Shown one piece after another: positions 1-11,778 of a DNA stretch of 64,000 nucleotides. The notes beneath the pieces are model-generated. The model was not told the origin of the DNA and made no database searches. It saw nothing but the letters and a program-made list of their open reading frames with translations. The DNA comes from Apiospora phragmitis (lineage: Eukaryota; Ascomycota; Sordariomycetes; Amphisphaeriales; Apiosporaceae): assembly GCA_038363925.1 (NCBI GenBank), contig JAQQWL010000006.1, positions 3,638,501-3,702,500 of the forward strand, read 5' to 3'. Made by a program: the position numbers and the translations under genes. Position 1 is the first letter of the stretch. The number at the start of each line of letters is the position of its first letter.

Positions 1-2277
1 GCATATCTTCAACACAAGTGTTTTCTCCGGGCTTGGTGGCTAGGAATCTTCATCATCGGCTGGCTACCTATACAAACGTAGCCCGACTTATCCTAGCCCT
101 GTCCTTATTCGCGACTACTTAGCTTCAGAAAACACGCATGGGCCTATATACTACATAGTATATCTTGGCGCTCTATTCTGGCATGCCGCTTTATTGAACG
201 AGGTACTCGAACAGGTTCGGGAATACCTTCGCACCCATGCCTGTGTTGATCATCACTCGATCCTGCTTCATGCAGTGTAGTTTCGAAGAACTACAGAATA
301 AAAACTTGGTATACACCCCAGATTGTCCGAAATAGGCAAGAAAATCTGCAATACGGCTGTGTGATGTGGGTGAAGCCTCTCCCATATCACAAGAGACTTG
401 CATTATCGGCCCGTTCCCATGCAATGTTAACGCCACAGAGCGAACTACGACGTGTGATGCAAGCAATACGTAAGTATATATAGGTAACTCTGATGGCGCA
501 GCCAGAAGCCATCGGGAGAGGGATGGGGGAGACAAGTGGGTGGATTTAAGTATATCTGCTCGCTTGCTTACGGCAGTAGGGGTCCCCCCGTAGTCCCAAG
601 TCGCCGTCCCCTCCAAGCCGCCGCCCGCTGCTAGCCCTTGTCCACTTGTCGGGCATGTATGTATAACTGGACAATGGAACGATACCAAGCCCTACAGCCC
701 GAAAGATGGGCTGGTGGGATGGGGGTTCGTTTCAGCTCGGCTACGGCGAAGCGTGCTGGAGGGGACGCCACGCTACTTCTGATTAGCTGCGCAGAACACC
801 GAATGTCTCAGTTCGGGGCAATGTATGGCTATCGCTATATGGCGCGCCAAGTTATTGAGAATGAGGCTTCACCGGCCGGCCTCCTTCTCCTCTTTCTTTT
901 CATAGTTCTCGGCGACATCCTCAGAGTAAAACTAATTTTGGGTAGTGCCAGCAGCAGTCCCCGTCGCCATGAAGGGTACTTACTTCGGATACCAGTAAGC
1001 TAGGTTAGCTGACCGATATGACATGCCAAAGGCACGTGGAGAGATAAGACAGTTCCGTCCATGCGAGTATGGCCCTTTGCTCGGACAGCCGAAGGATGAG
1101 ACAATGGCATGGGCCGTCCCAAGAATAGCTACCACTCACCCGGGTTTCACCCCAGAACCCAGCAACCAAGGCGACGGGCCCGAGATAAGCCAAAAGTAAA
1201 AGGTAAAAGCAAAACAAGACAGCGGGCAGATGACCAAGTCCTGACTACTTCTAGACTAAGATGCCTCGAGGAGCGCCACATGACGCTACTCCCTATACGT
1301 AGACGAACCCGTCCATATTGAGCAGGGGAATAAAATGATGAAGAAGGGTGAAGGAAAAGAAAGCACACTTGCACCCCGCCTGGCCATAGCTCCTTGCTCA
1401 ACGTGGTTTGTGCCAGTAAGTACATCTCGACATGCTTTGCGTCTCAAGCTTGCTTGACATCCAGGGTAGTCCATGTGTATTGTATGTATGCACATAGATT
1501 TGTACATACCAACTTCGCCCGCAAGACGCGGCGGTGTATGTGGCAAGTTCACAAGTATACAACACCAAGGAGCTGGTCAACCTTCAGCAAGGGCAAGCAA
1601 GTATTTGTAATGATTATATTTTGGCATCGTGGTGGACCAATGTACACACCCAGAGAAACTGTCCTTTCTATGCCGTACCCGATTTTGGACCTGCTCCCAT
1701 GCCCTATAGTAGATACACACTCTCACCTTCGGCCAGCCGTCGTGTCTGAGCTGACTAGTATATCCACCCGCCGCCTTGTATAATAACGCCGCTTTCCCCG
1801 GGCTAGAGAGGCCCGTACAGAAGACGATATGCGCAACTATATGTAGATGAAATAGTAAGGGAAAGAGTGGTGTTTGTGAAAGACATCCGAGTCGTCAAGA
1901 AGGAGCAACACAAACGTGTTACTATAGATCTCCCCATGGCTGAGGTAAAGCCGACTCCCCTAAACATGAACACGAAAAAGGATTTTATGTACCTTGAAGT
2001 AAAGTCATAACATAGCAACGCTTCGCCCGCCAGATAGTAACTCCGTAACGCTCCCCAAACAGAAACCCCGTGTATGTATGACTGACGGAACCTTCCTTAT
2101 AGGCTGCTGGCCAGATAGCAGAGTGATGCAATGCAACATGTGGGTAAACCATTGGAAACCCCACTGAACAAAGTCGGACACAAGTGGAGACGTGAAGACA
2201 CGGCAAAACCCACGATGATCTACCGGATATCGCCAGGAGTTGTTTCAGTCTTCCAAGTCACCAACTCCACCCATTCC
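1..2277. other. Gene-free left flank
   Basis: I find no protein resembling a known family on either strand. The open frames are short and their predicted products have no domain character. The part next to 2278 must hold the 3' UTR of the leftward SREBP gene. No tRNA, rRNA or clear repeat was recognised. Confidence 0.5.
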
Positions 2278-5266
2278 TCATGAACATGAGCCTACCGACA
2301 TGGTCGAAGAGGAAAAGCTCTCGTCGTCTGTGAGGCTGCAGTGGTCGTCGTCGTCGCTCCCAGACATGCTGCCATAACCAGTGTCCGTCTCCATGTTCAT
2401 GCCAACAACGGCTCTTGTAACGGCAAGGCACCTTTCGACCATCTCCTGCTTGACTTCTTGCTCTAGCCAGAGGTCCTTGCCAGCCCAGATCCGGAGGCTT
2501 CCGGATAATCGCTCGAGCGCCCCGCTGCATGCCTCGGCTGCGAATTCGTGGCCAGCAAGCCTTTCCATCAGAGTGAAGGCCGAAGCATAGCCGAGAAGGG
2601 ACATATCGTCGCTGACATGGATATCGTCTTCAATGATGGAGTAGACGTCAGTAGGCTCCTCGGGAGGTCCATAGCGCTGTAGGTGCGCAATCGACTTCGC
2701 GCACTGAAGGCACATGTAAATCTCGGCCTCGGGAAGAACGGACTGAGAAACCTTGACCTGAGGAGTTGTGGGCGATGAGGGTGCTGTCTCGGCAAGTTCA
2801 TTGACAAATGTCGAGTTCGCCAACGGACCTATGGCCTGGATGACAGCAGCAATGTTAGCACCACGCTTCTCGTTGAAGAAGACGGCGCGAGCGACAAGTG
2901 CGCGGTTTTGCGCCACGGAGCCAACAGGGGCAGTGCGAATAGCAAGCGTAATGCCGTCTTCAACAAGCTGTTTGATGTCACCATTTTCCTCGTCACGAAC
3001 CAGAAGACTGTTCATAAGAGCCGTCTGGAGCGTCATCGTAGACCACCATGCAGCCACCGCATCCATTGGGGATAGAATGGCAGCGTCTTCCACCACCGTA
3101 TCCATACCGTCAGTAACACCAATCGCGTTGTGTGCCGTGGGGCGATTCCAGGCTAGATTATGCACACGCTGGATGATACTGGTGTCGAGAACCTCATCGG
3201 CGTCTTGCTCAAGCAGCATGGCCAGATGATCCGGAAGCTCATCTTCCGATTGATCCCGACCGCCGCGTCGCAGCTGGGTCAAAAGTCTGTGCAGATGCTT
3301 GGCCTCGTTCCACTTCGCTCTGGCGAGCTTCGAAGCGAAGGTGTTCACTATACCAAGCTGCACGCCAGTGAGGCCGATCTCCCAGAGCAGGACACGAATG
3401 TGCAAGGCCTTCAGCATGAGTCTCAAGGGGGTATTGGGCAGAGTACCCGACGCCAGGAGAGTCAATGTGAGCCGGCTCTTGCTGATCTCGACATCGCCAC
3501 CGGCCAGCTGGGCATCCAGAGCAATCGCCCATGCTTGAATTCGAGCAATCTCTTGTTCCTCCGTGATTCCCGTTAGCATCTGGTAGCCAGTAACACCGAT
3601 GAGGTTTCGGAGACTGAGCTTGAAAGCCTTCAAGCCGAGAGCTGCGGCTTCTAGGAAAAAGTTATGCCGAGGTACCCAAACAGTCTGGATCGCCGTGAGC
3701 CACGCCTGTCGTCGGACGTGAATCGGAGATGCCAAGGAAGGGGCTGCCTCAGGTGAAGGCTGTGCTTCTTTTCCAGTTTTGAGGCTGGTTGAATTGGGCT
3801 TTAGCAGCGCTGGCAAAAAGAACCAGCAGACGCTGCAGAAGAGCAGCAGAAGCTTGAGCGAGTAGATAAGATCTGCCGAACCAACTTGATAACCCATGAA
3901 GTGGAAATTCATCGAGGACATCAAGGAACCTATGAATTGCACAGGGAGAGCAAACAATCCACGACCTTCCGTTGACTCATTGTTCTGCTCACTTTCCCGG
4001 ACGACCTCCAGGACCATCAAGCCGGCCAGGGAGCCTACCATTAACTTGCCGAAATAAGGACCGGCATTGTGCCAGCCTCTTGCGTCCATTGGTTGCTGGT
4101 GTTGTTGTTGTTGAATTTGTTGTTGTCGGACGAGTGAGGCATTAGGTCTATAGGATTGCTGAGGGACGGCGTAGGGTTGCCCAACGGCCAACTGAGCAGC
4201 CAGGATACGTTTCATATCATCTGGCACCTGGATCATTCCTTGGGTGTCCCCTGCGCCGGGCGTGGCTATGGGCGAGTTTGTATATCCTCGAGAGTCTGTG
4301 ATGTAGGCTGGTGGTGATTGTTGCGGCTGCTGCTGGATAGGGCTCAACGAGCCGTTCATGGCACCCGATAGGAACAGCTTCTCGAAAGCTGCGATGCGCG
4401 CTTGCATCGTGTTGTTTTCTTCCATTAACCGGTTATTCCGCTTCTCGAGATGCCGGATATACTCGGTTGCTTTGCTTAGGACCTATATAGGTTTAGCCAC
4501 AACGCACTACTTGTCGAATCAAGACGCTGGCATTTAGACAGGAACTTACAGTTGCCTTATTGAGCTTGTGTGCTGGGGTCAAGCCATGCAGTTCCTCGCG
4601 ATCCTCGGTCGTATCCTCACCCCGAGCACTCTTGGACATGATACGTAAACTTGGTACGCTATCACGCAAGGCGGCGATCTTATCATTCAAATTGGTACGG
4701 TACCTCTTCTCGATGGCGTTATGGGCCGACTTCTTCATAGGATGCTCCAGGTCATCATCGTCCTCATCGTCGTCGGCGGAAGACTTTCGCTTCCGACCCG
4801 ATTGACTCTGACCCTCGGGGGAGGACATGAACGGAGATTTGCGGATGCTCGAGGCCGACTCCGGGCTCGGCTCGCTCTTTGGCGACGAGTGGTATTGCAG
4901 ATGCGGCGGCATGGCAATTTTGGAGAGCTTTTCGCGTTGGGCTTCAGTGAGAGTGTTGTAGCTCCCGGTAGGAAGGGTGTTGTGATGAGGCTGGGCGACG
5001 TTCGATGATGTTGCTGTAGCTAGCAGGCCATTCGACATACCGGCGCCGGTAGATGTCGTGGGATCAGTTTCGGTAGAAGGTTGCGGGAGCAGGCTCGGGT
5101 CAGCTACAGGTTGTTGTGCCGAAGGCTTCCAGCTCTCTGGGTAGAAGTTTGCAGCATCGTAAGTGTCAAACGTCTGACCATCGTCAAATGCCCAACTAGG
5201 ATCGCCAAAGATCTGATCGGCTTCTGTGGTTGGCACACCACCCTCGTTGCCATCATAAAAGGCCAT
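2278..5266 (-). CDS. SREBP-like membrane-bound bHLH transcription factor
   Basis: Two exons, complement(2278..4482, 4550..5266), with a 67-nt phase-0 intron (GTAAGT...TAG); about 973 aa. Residues 178-255 form a bHLH-zipper split by the intron. The basic region reads [16 protein letters not shown], and the tyrosine in EKRYR is the SREBP signature that lets the family bind sterol response elements as well as E-boxes. An acidic serine-rich N-terminus precedes it. After the zipper there is a Q-rich linker and two hydrophobic segments at about 381-400 and 444-466, as in ER-anchored SREBPs whose N-terminal half is released by proteolysis. The long C-terminal part fits the fungal DUF2014 region. In Aspergillus SrbA and yeast Sre1 this family controls ergosterol synthesis and hypoxia or azole adaptation; that role here is inferred from family. 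The reading frame is intact. Confidence 0.9.
4483..4549 (-). other. Intron of the SREBP gene inside the bHLH-zipper
   Basis: The donor GTAAGT follows LNKAT and the acceptor TAG precedes VLSKATEYI. Splicing joins helix-loop-helix and zipper in phase 0. The continuous HLH reading is what supports this intron. Confidence 0.9.
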
Positions 5267-7727
5267 TGGGAATTAGATGCATGCAATGCAAAGGCTCGAG
5301 ATTGGATTGCTTGATTCCAGGCCAGGTCTGCAGGAACCGCCGCTCTTTGTCAGTGAATGTTGTAAGAATGGGGTGTTTCGTCAGGCGATATGGGCGTGGG
5401 TGGGCTGATTATCAGGTCAGGCCTTGGTCCGACACGGGCGGTAAACAAGATGAGCCTCTGGACCCTAGCAAGGGAGTTTGGGGAGGGTGGTAGGCTCGTC
5501 AGATATCCAGCTCGATATAGAACGGGAAAGATAAAAGACGAGAAGGCCAACAATGCGCAATCGTGGATGTGAATGATGTTGATGGAGAGGTTGTAGAACT
5601 ACAACGGGCAGATTGCGATTCGATACAATGCTCAAAGATCGAAGTCGTTCGTTTCACAGCGGGTCTCAGATGTTGGTGAGAAAGGCCTTGCCTTGCCACC
5701 CACACACACAGTAACCTGGCAGCAGCAGCACCGGCCAGGAGATTGGATGTGTGTTTCCTCTTTGGGCGGAGCCAGTAGCTCGTGCACCGTAGACGGCCTG
5801 AGTCTTGTGCTCTGCAGCAATCTTTATTACCCTACCGTAACTGATCGATCGTTCGATACCCGCGTCTCAGAGTCAGGGCCTTGCCGGGGCTCTTCTTTTT
5901 TTTATTCTTCTTCTTCTTTTTCTCTCAGCTCTGTCTTTTCTCTTCTCTCGTTCATGGGAGGGTGTGGGAGTATGGTGTGTGGGGGTGCCAGAGCGAGAGG
6001 AGACGAGAATGTGAGTGAACGGGGACTAGAATAGGACGATTGGGACTGTCAAGACGTGTGTGGTGCTTGGACTCTTGGTGTGTCCTTTGGTTAAGGCGTA
6101 GCAGTTTGCAAGGGGGCGTTTGGGAAATCGAACGATACTGAGACAAATTCGCACTAGCCGGCCCCGCCCGTCGAGGGGTTGCGAAAGAGGGACTGTTGCC
6201 CAGTACTGCCTGGCACTTGCTGGCTAGGCTTCCTGCGCCTGCTGTTCTGTGTACGACCAAGTAGCTTCTTCTGTCGTTGGCTAGCGCCCCGTTGTAGGTA
6301 AACAGCCCGAAGATCCACGTGTCCGAGCGAATGACATTGTGGCCGAGAACCGAAACTACTTTTTTTTCTTCGTTAGCGAAAACGGTAAGCTGGTAAAGGT
6401 ACCTCGTGTGTAAGTTGGAAGCCATATATCGCTGGAGTTTATGGAGGTTATGGACTGCATTACACATGTGTACATATTCCATATGCCTTATGAAAGTCTA
6501 TTTGATTATCGACCTAGTCTAGCACTAGCCAGGCCGATTCAATGGATTTACCAAGATTTGCACTGTAGGAAAATCTGGATCAAATCTTTTTCTATGGTTG
6601 TTCGAATGAGAGCGACAAATCGGCTTCCGTGGCGCCTTCCAAAGCGGAGACCAGTCCAGATCCTGGCTGTCCGAGCCTCTGAGGAAGGAGGAGGTGGAAG
6701 GGAAAGAGGGAAAGCGGGAAGGCCTTCCCATCATCTAGCGCCTGCCCTCCGATTCATTCACTTCTAGTAATGACAGCATCGCCAAACCTTGCCTTGTTGA
6801 GATGAAAAGGAACGGGCGCCGCCGGTAGTCTCCGGACCGTGCTGCACCACGCGAGCGCAAAAGTAACCTTCCGGCTCACATAAAAAGGCATTGCAACCCC
6901 CCCCCCCTCGTTTCCCTGACTTGGGCGCCTTTTAGAAAGTTTTGCTCTTGAGTTCTTTCCAATACAATTCCCAAGATATTAGCACGTGGAAAACCCGATG
7001 CATTGATTGGAGATGAGACGGTAGGTACACATAACGACCGACCAGGGTGGCTTCGAGCTTCGCCGATGAAGGACATATCGCGTCGCCCGTTGAGTTGGCC
7101 GGAAGAACGGCGCTTCTCGTGTAGCATGGGACTGCTCAACCCACAGCAATCCTATGTTAGAATCGGAAAGGGCCGATGCTACTTTTACAGGGTCTAATTG
7201 TCTGTCAATAATTCAATAGGATAGGCTACATTAAGTACTGCCTCAAGCCTGGCCTCACTAAGGTTAATATTTAGTGGGTGGCTTATTGAAAAAAGCCTCC
7301 TCGGAGCCCGAGTGCACAGATTCGGTTCAGCTGATTCAAGCTCCAACATCTAAATATTCGTTGACCCTATTCTGACCCTATCTGACTAAGCCTTCCCGAC
7401 GCTAGCTATGATATGGGCGAGGCATAAACTGCCAATCCGAGTGAAATGATTCAAAGTGGTATCGTGTTAATATTATGAAGGAGAACGCATGAAATCACCC
7501 AGGAGGCACAACAGCCCTGTCGTTGCCATTCTTATCAGAACTCCAGCTCCTTCGTCACATCGTCAAGAAGGAAACAAAACCAAAAATAACCCCCTTATAT
7601 GCTTTGCGCGGCTCTAACGCCATGTGCCGCACTGGACGCAAACGTGGTGACGTTTGTGTCTACTTGCGTAACCCTTTTCTCTACCCGCTCATGATTCAGA
7701 CAACTTTTATCGGCCCAGTGGCGTGTT
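5267..7727. other. Long intergenic region upstream of the SREBP gene
   Basis: No coding region is supported. It should contain the SREBP promoter and leader on the right of that gene and the 3' end of the membrane-protein gene at 7728. Visible low-complexity pieces are a pyrimidine-rich tract at about 5890-5945 and a run of 11 C at 6897-6907. Nothing else was recognised. Confidence 0.5.
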
Positions 7728-9275
7728 CTACCAGATTTCGTCTGATGACTTCACCATTTCCAATGTTGGCGTTTTGGGGTTCATGCTCTTCATGCGTTTG
7801 CGGTCTGCTTTGGTGACTAGTGAGGGCGTGATTGGAATACACGGAGTCTGCGGCTGGTACGGCGTATATGGCACGGGAGCACCCGTCCAGGGAGTCCTCA
7901 AGCTTGACGGAGAGAGCGGGGCCCTTTCGAAGACGGTCTGTTTGGTCGTCTGCATAGATGGCGACGGCAATGATGACTCATATGCTCTGAACGGGAGAGC
8001 ACCGCCGGTTCTTACGGCCGATGGGGCGTTGGGCCTAGAGAATGTCGCACCTGGCTTGGGCGATGCTGGCAAGGATGGGAACCGATTGACACCAGGCTTG
8101 GGCGAGGATGGCAGGCCGACAAGTGGTGTTGTAGACCTGTCCGTTGTAGCTGAGCTCGGATCTTGCTCATACGTCGCTTGAGAGGCATTACGGGAATGCC
8201 CGTAATGCGGATTGGCTGCCATTTGTGTTTCCAATCTTTCATCTATGCTCAAAGTGCTTTCCGGGGAGTTATCCGGAGGAGTCATGGGTGCTACGTTACG
8301 TGTAGCACGCCGGTCATAGTATGGCTGTTGGTCGGAAGGCACTGGCGGAGGGGCGGCTGGCGCGTATTGACGTGGCGGGATTCTCTCCATCTCCTCGCCC
8401 TCTTGACGCGGGAATGCACCCGACATGGGAGTCATGATGGGTGATGAGATGCTGAGGCCCTTTGCGGCGGCCTTCTTGCGTGGTGACTTGAGAGCCGACA
8501 ACAATGAAGAGGCTCGAGACTCTTTCTTCTCTGGCCCTTGCTTGGCCAAGTCTAGATTCGCTGGCTTGTTCTTAGACTTCTTGAGGATACTAGCTGGCGG
8601 CGCCGCGCTAGAAGGCGGTGGCGACTTGAGGATTGGTGCCGGAGCATCCTGAAGTTTGACACCAGCAGCTTTTGCTTCCTCCTGCTCCATGACGTACTTG
8701 TACATCTCCTCGAGCTGTTGTTGCGCCATCTCGCGATCTGCTTTTACCACGCTCTGATCAACAAGCGGATTGATGCCGAGGGTGGCGCTGGTGGGTTGAG
8801 ATGATGGAAAAACGTATGGAGTCGGCTCCTTTTCTTCTGGAGTGGGCCTAGAGAAGTTCTTGATAGGCGACTTGGGCGACTGGACGGGATACGGGAAGCC
8901 GTCGCTGTTAGGACGACCTAGGACGGTCACGTCGAGGTCAAATGCGTAGGACAGATCCAACTCCTCGTCCTCCTCTGCGGCAGCCAGATGCTCGCGACGT
9001 TTCTTGGAGAGTAGAAGAAGGAGGGTAGCAACGATGATGAGGGAGAGGGCGTAGGCACCGACGATACCTCCGATTTGTGCAGGCAGGTAAGAGGGGTCAG
9101 TGAGCGCCCCAGCTGATAACGAAGGACCGTCTCCGGCACGATGGATAAGTCTGGGGCTGTTCTTGTCCCTTTGATCAATAGAAGGGGCAGAAGAGCAAGA
9201 GTCAATGAAGGTGGAAAACGTCAAGAGCAGGACGAAGTGAAGTGAGATGGCGGTACTATAAAGTCCAGGCTGCAT
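7728..9275 (-). CDS. Single-pass membrane protein with proline/serine-rich cytoplasmic tail
   Basis: A single uninterrupted frame of 515 aa. A hydrophobic signal-like N-terminus (LHFVLLLTFSTFIDS, about 13-27) is followed by a short Ser-rich outer segment. One strong transmembrane helix lies at about 66-90 (IGGIVGAYALSLIIVATLLLLL), then a basic stop-transfer KKRREH. The remaining 420 residues are disordered, rich in Pro, Ser and Lys, with many SP/TP sites and SPKSP-like stretches, and end in a distinct SSDEIW motif. That layout (signal, one TM, long phosphorylatable tail) suits a cell-surface or cell-wall sensor-like protein, but I recognise no named family and give no function. The start is the ATG at 9275, which places the signal peptide at the N-terminus. 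Confidence 0.8.
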   Translation of the reverse strand: MQPGLYSTAISLHFVLLLTFSTFIDSCSSAPSIDQRDKNSPRLIHRAGDGPSLSAGALTDPSYLPAQIGGIVGAYALSLIIVATLLLLLSKKRREHLAAAEEDEELDLSYAFDLDVTVLGRPNSDGFPYPVQSPKSPIKNFSRPTPEEKEPTPYVFPSSQPTSATLGINPLVDQSVVKADREMAQQQLEEMYKYVMEQEEAKAAGVKLQDAPAPILKSPPPSSAAPPASILKKSKNKPANLDLAKQGPEKKESRASSLLSALKSPRKKAAAKGLSISSPIMTPMSGAFPRQEGEEMERIPPRQYAPAAPPPVPSDQQPYYDRRATRNVAPMTPPDNSPESTLSIDERLETQMAANPHYGHSRNASQATYEQDPSSATTDRSTTPLVGLPSSPKPGVNRFPSLPASPKPGATFSRPNAPSAVRTGGALPFRAYESSLPSPSMQTTKQTVFERAPLSPSSLRTPWTGAPVPYTPYQPQTPCIPITPSLVTKADRKRMKSMNPKTPTLEMVKSSDEIW

Positions 9276-11778
9276 AGTGTCAGACCCAGAGGGTTCGTCG
9301 GCATTTGTATCATCAGCCTCCTCGCGGATAGGGTCGAAACATATGTTGATCGAGAATTACCAGGTCAATGCAGCTTATGGGAGGACAAAAGGGTATATAG
9401 CGGGTGGTGATGCTCATCATGTGTCGAGGTGGGGCTGGGAGGGCGATACCGACATGAACAAATTGGCGCCCTGCGGGGGGCCAGGACGGTCCTACTCGCT
9501 GGAAATGCCCAGGGACCCGTGGCAGCGTGACAACATGCGTAAATAGCGCCCACTGAGGACGATCGGATTGCGATTGTGCTCACGTCGCCGGCAGGAGTTG
9601 GTGCAGATTCTCAATCTTGGTTGGATGGATATAGCAGATGGCAGGGGCAGCTAAGCGCTCAAGAGTCGAGCTAGCTGTGCGATTGGATGGCAGTATTCGA
9701 CCCCGCAACTGAAGACCCCTGGCCGCCGCCGCTCCCCCTTGCTCTCATTGGCCAGGCCTTAATTGGTCGTCCTTTTTCTAATGCGGGAGGATGTGCTTGT
9801 CGCTCGCTAACTGCTCACACTGCATATGGCCGCCACCGCCAGTCGCTCTTTCGGGGTCTGGTCTTGATGGACATGTTAATAAGACCTGCGATATAAGCCC
9901 TCATCACAATGTCCCATATCATGATCGATCTTCAATCTTCGAATGAAGACCATTTCTCTATGTGACTAACTCCGCACATCTCGCCATGCCAGGCTCTGAT
10001 TGAATGCTCTCAGTCGGGGAATCCGACTCTATCCAAGCTAACTCCTGTCAATCACACCTGGGGCCGATCCTTCGTCACACAGATGCACTGCAACAGCCAA
10101 CCCTGGGGCTTGGGGCCCGAGCAAAGATAAACTGCATGATTTGTTTCTGCAACGAGGACGAAACATTGCCCAAATCCTATAGGATGAGCACCTTCGGCGT
10201 GTCTTTCCGTTGTTGCCCCTGTGCACTAGCAGAGAACCCCAAGGGACCATTTGGCAATTCCCATCGGTAGCACGGGTTTTCCGGGCGCCATTGACGGCAA
10301 TGGCTTGTATTCTTCCGTGTTTCGAAAAGAAAGTCTCCTCAAAACATTCTTAATTATAAGTCTGTTCCTGCATTATGCGAGTTGTCGAAATTATTTATAG
10401 TAGTTCATAGGGTATCGAAATACATAGGACGATTATAGGAGGCCCAGTTGAGGCTCGTTGGTTAACCACGGAGAAGCTACAGAGTTAGGATTTAGTGCCC
10501 GTATTGAGGCGTGGTTGTGTTAAGCTAGATGCCTGAGCCCTTCCGAAATTGTGGCCGGGTCGCAACGATTGATTGATGCTGACTCGGGGCTCATGGCTGC
10601 ACAATTCAGCGTAGAGATTCCGTTTCCAGGGCATTTCGAAGCTATGCGGGCAAACAAGATGTTTACCAAGTTGAGGGACTGTTTTCGAACTCGGAAGTAT
10701 AGAAATAGGCAGAGCTTTGCAGTGCCACCATTACATGGGTCCCATAGCAGGCTAGGCTGATTTAAATAAACCATTTAACTACAATTCAGGATTCTGCCAT
10801 CGTTGAGATACGGAATAACGCCCTTGGACCGTCCAATACACGTCTAATCAATGCTTCAGATTTTCAATAGCTATTCCAGCGTTGATTCCATACCAAACAC
10901 ACGTTAAAGGGTTTACCGGGCGTTTATTTCAGTGAATACATATGTAGTTGTATTACGGTTGGTCTAAGCGTTGATTAGATCCAGCCCTTTCTGCTACGGT
11001 CTTCTCGGGATAGTTTGCTAGGTAGCAATTGGCTTGAAGTTCGAAATATTGAAACAGGCGCATTGACCTTGTAAGGTTCTTAAATACGCTGCTAGCTGTA
11101 ATATATTTATGAAGTCCTTCCAAATTTCTTCCAGTGAATTGGATATGGTAGTAGGTTCCCGACAGCGAAACAGACCTGCCCATCCCATGATGCCCAAGTA
11201 ACCTTGCCTACCTAAAAGTTGAAATCACTGCGACGGGGTCTGCGCAGTCCTAAGTCTCTTTAGGTAGCTGTTTCGCAACATGGCAGCTTCATTGATATGG
11301 AACCACCACGGAATCTGTTTTGATTCAGATACGTAGAAAATCCTGGTTTTGGACCAGTTGATTGCCTCACGCGACCATTTTCAAAGTGGAACGTGAAAGT
11401 TGGCTATGGGTTCACTGCGATCTTTCACCTTTGAACGTAAAACATGCAGGAGAGTATACTGAAGCGCCGGAATATGATCGATCCGCTTTATCGTGCCCGT
11501 CCAAAACGCCTAGCACTAAAACACGTGACACCGCGACTGCCCGCACTCATCGTCATGGCGCGTCTCCTCCAAGCTACCACTCGTAATTAGGCCTCACGCG
11601 CTGGCCCTTGACGTGGACGTTTAATTCGTCCCAAACACCGAATACGTGCACCACCAGAACGCCCAGCTGTCGTCTCATATGTCATATGAGGCATGTTTAG
11701 CGTTTCGATGGAATTCTCGTTCAACTAGCAATATTCCCTACTAGGTGGCGCGTGTCCACGACCGCGCTTCTACACAAC
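9276..11778. other. Intergenic region between divergent genes
   Basis: This separates the leftward membrane-protein gene from the rightward helicase gene, so both promoters should lie here. The middle (about 10330-11200) is visibly richer in A/T than the gene-containing parts. I see no terminal repeats, transposase-like frame or RNA gene. Confidence 0.45.

Noticed and set aside
10330..11200. A/T-rich segment as a relic transposon altered by repeat-induced point mutation
   Set aside because: No terminal repeats, no degraded transposase reading and no second copy in the window. Composition alone is not enough.
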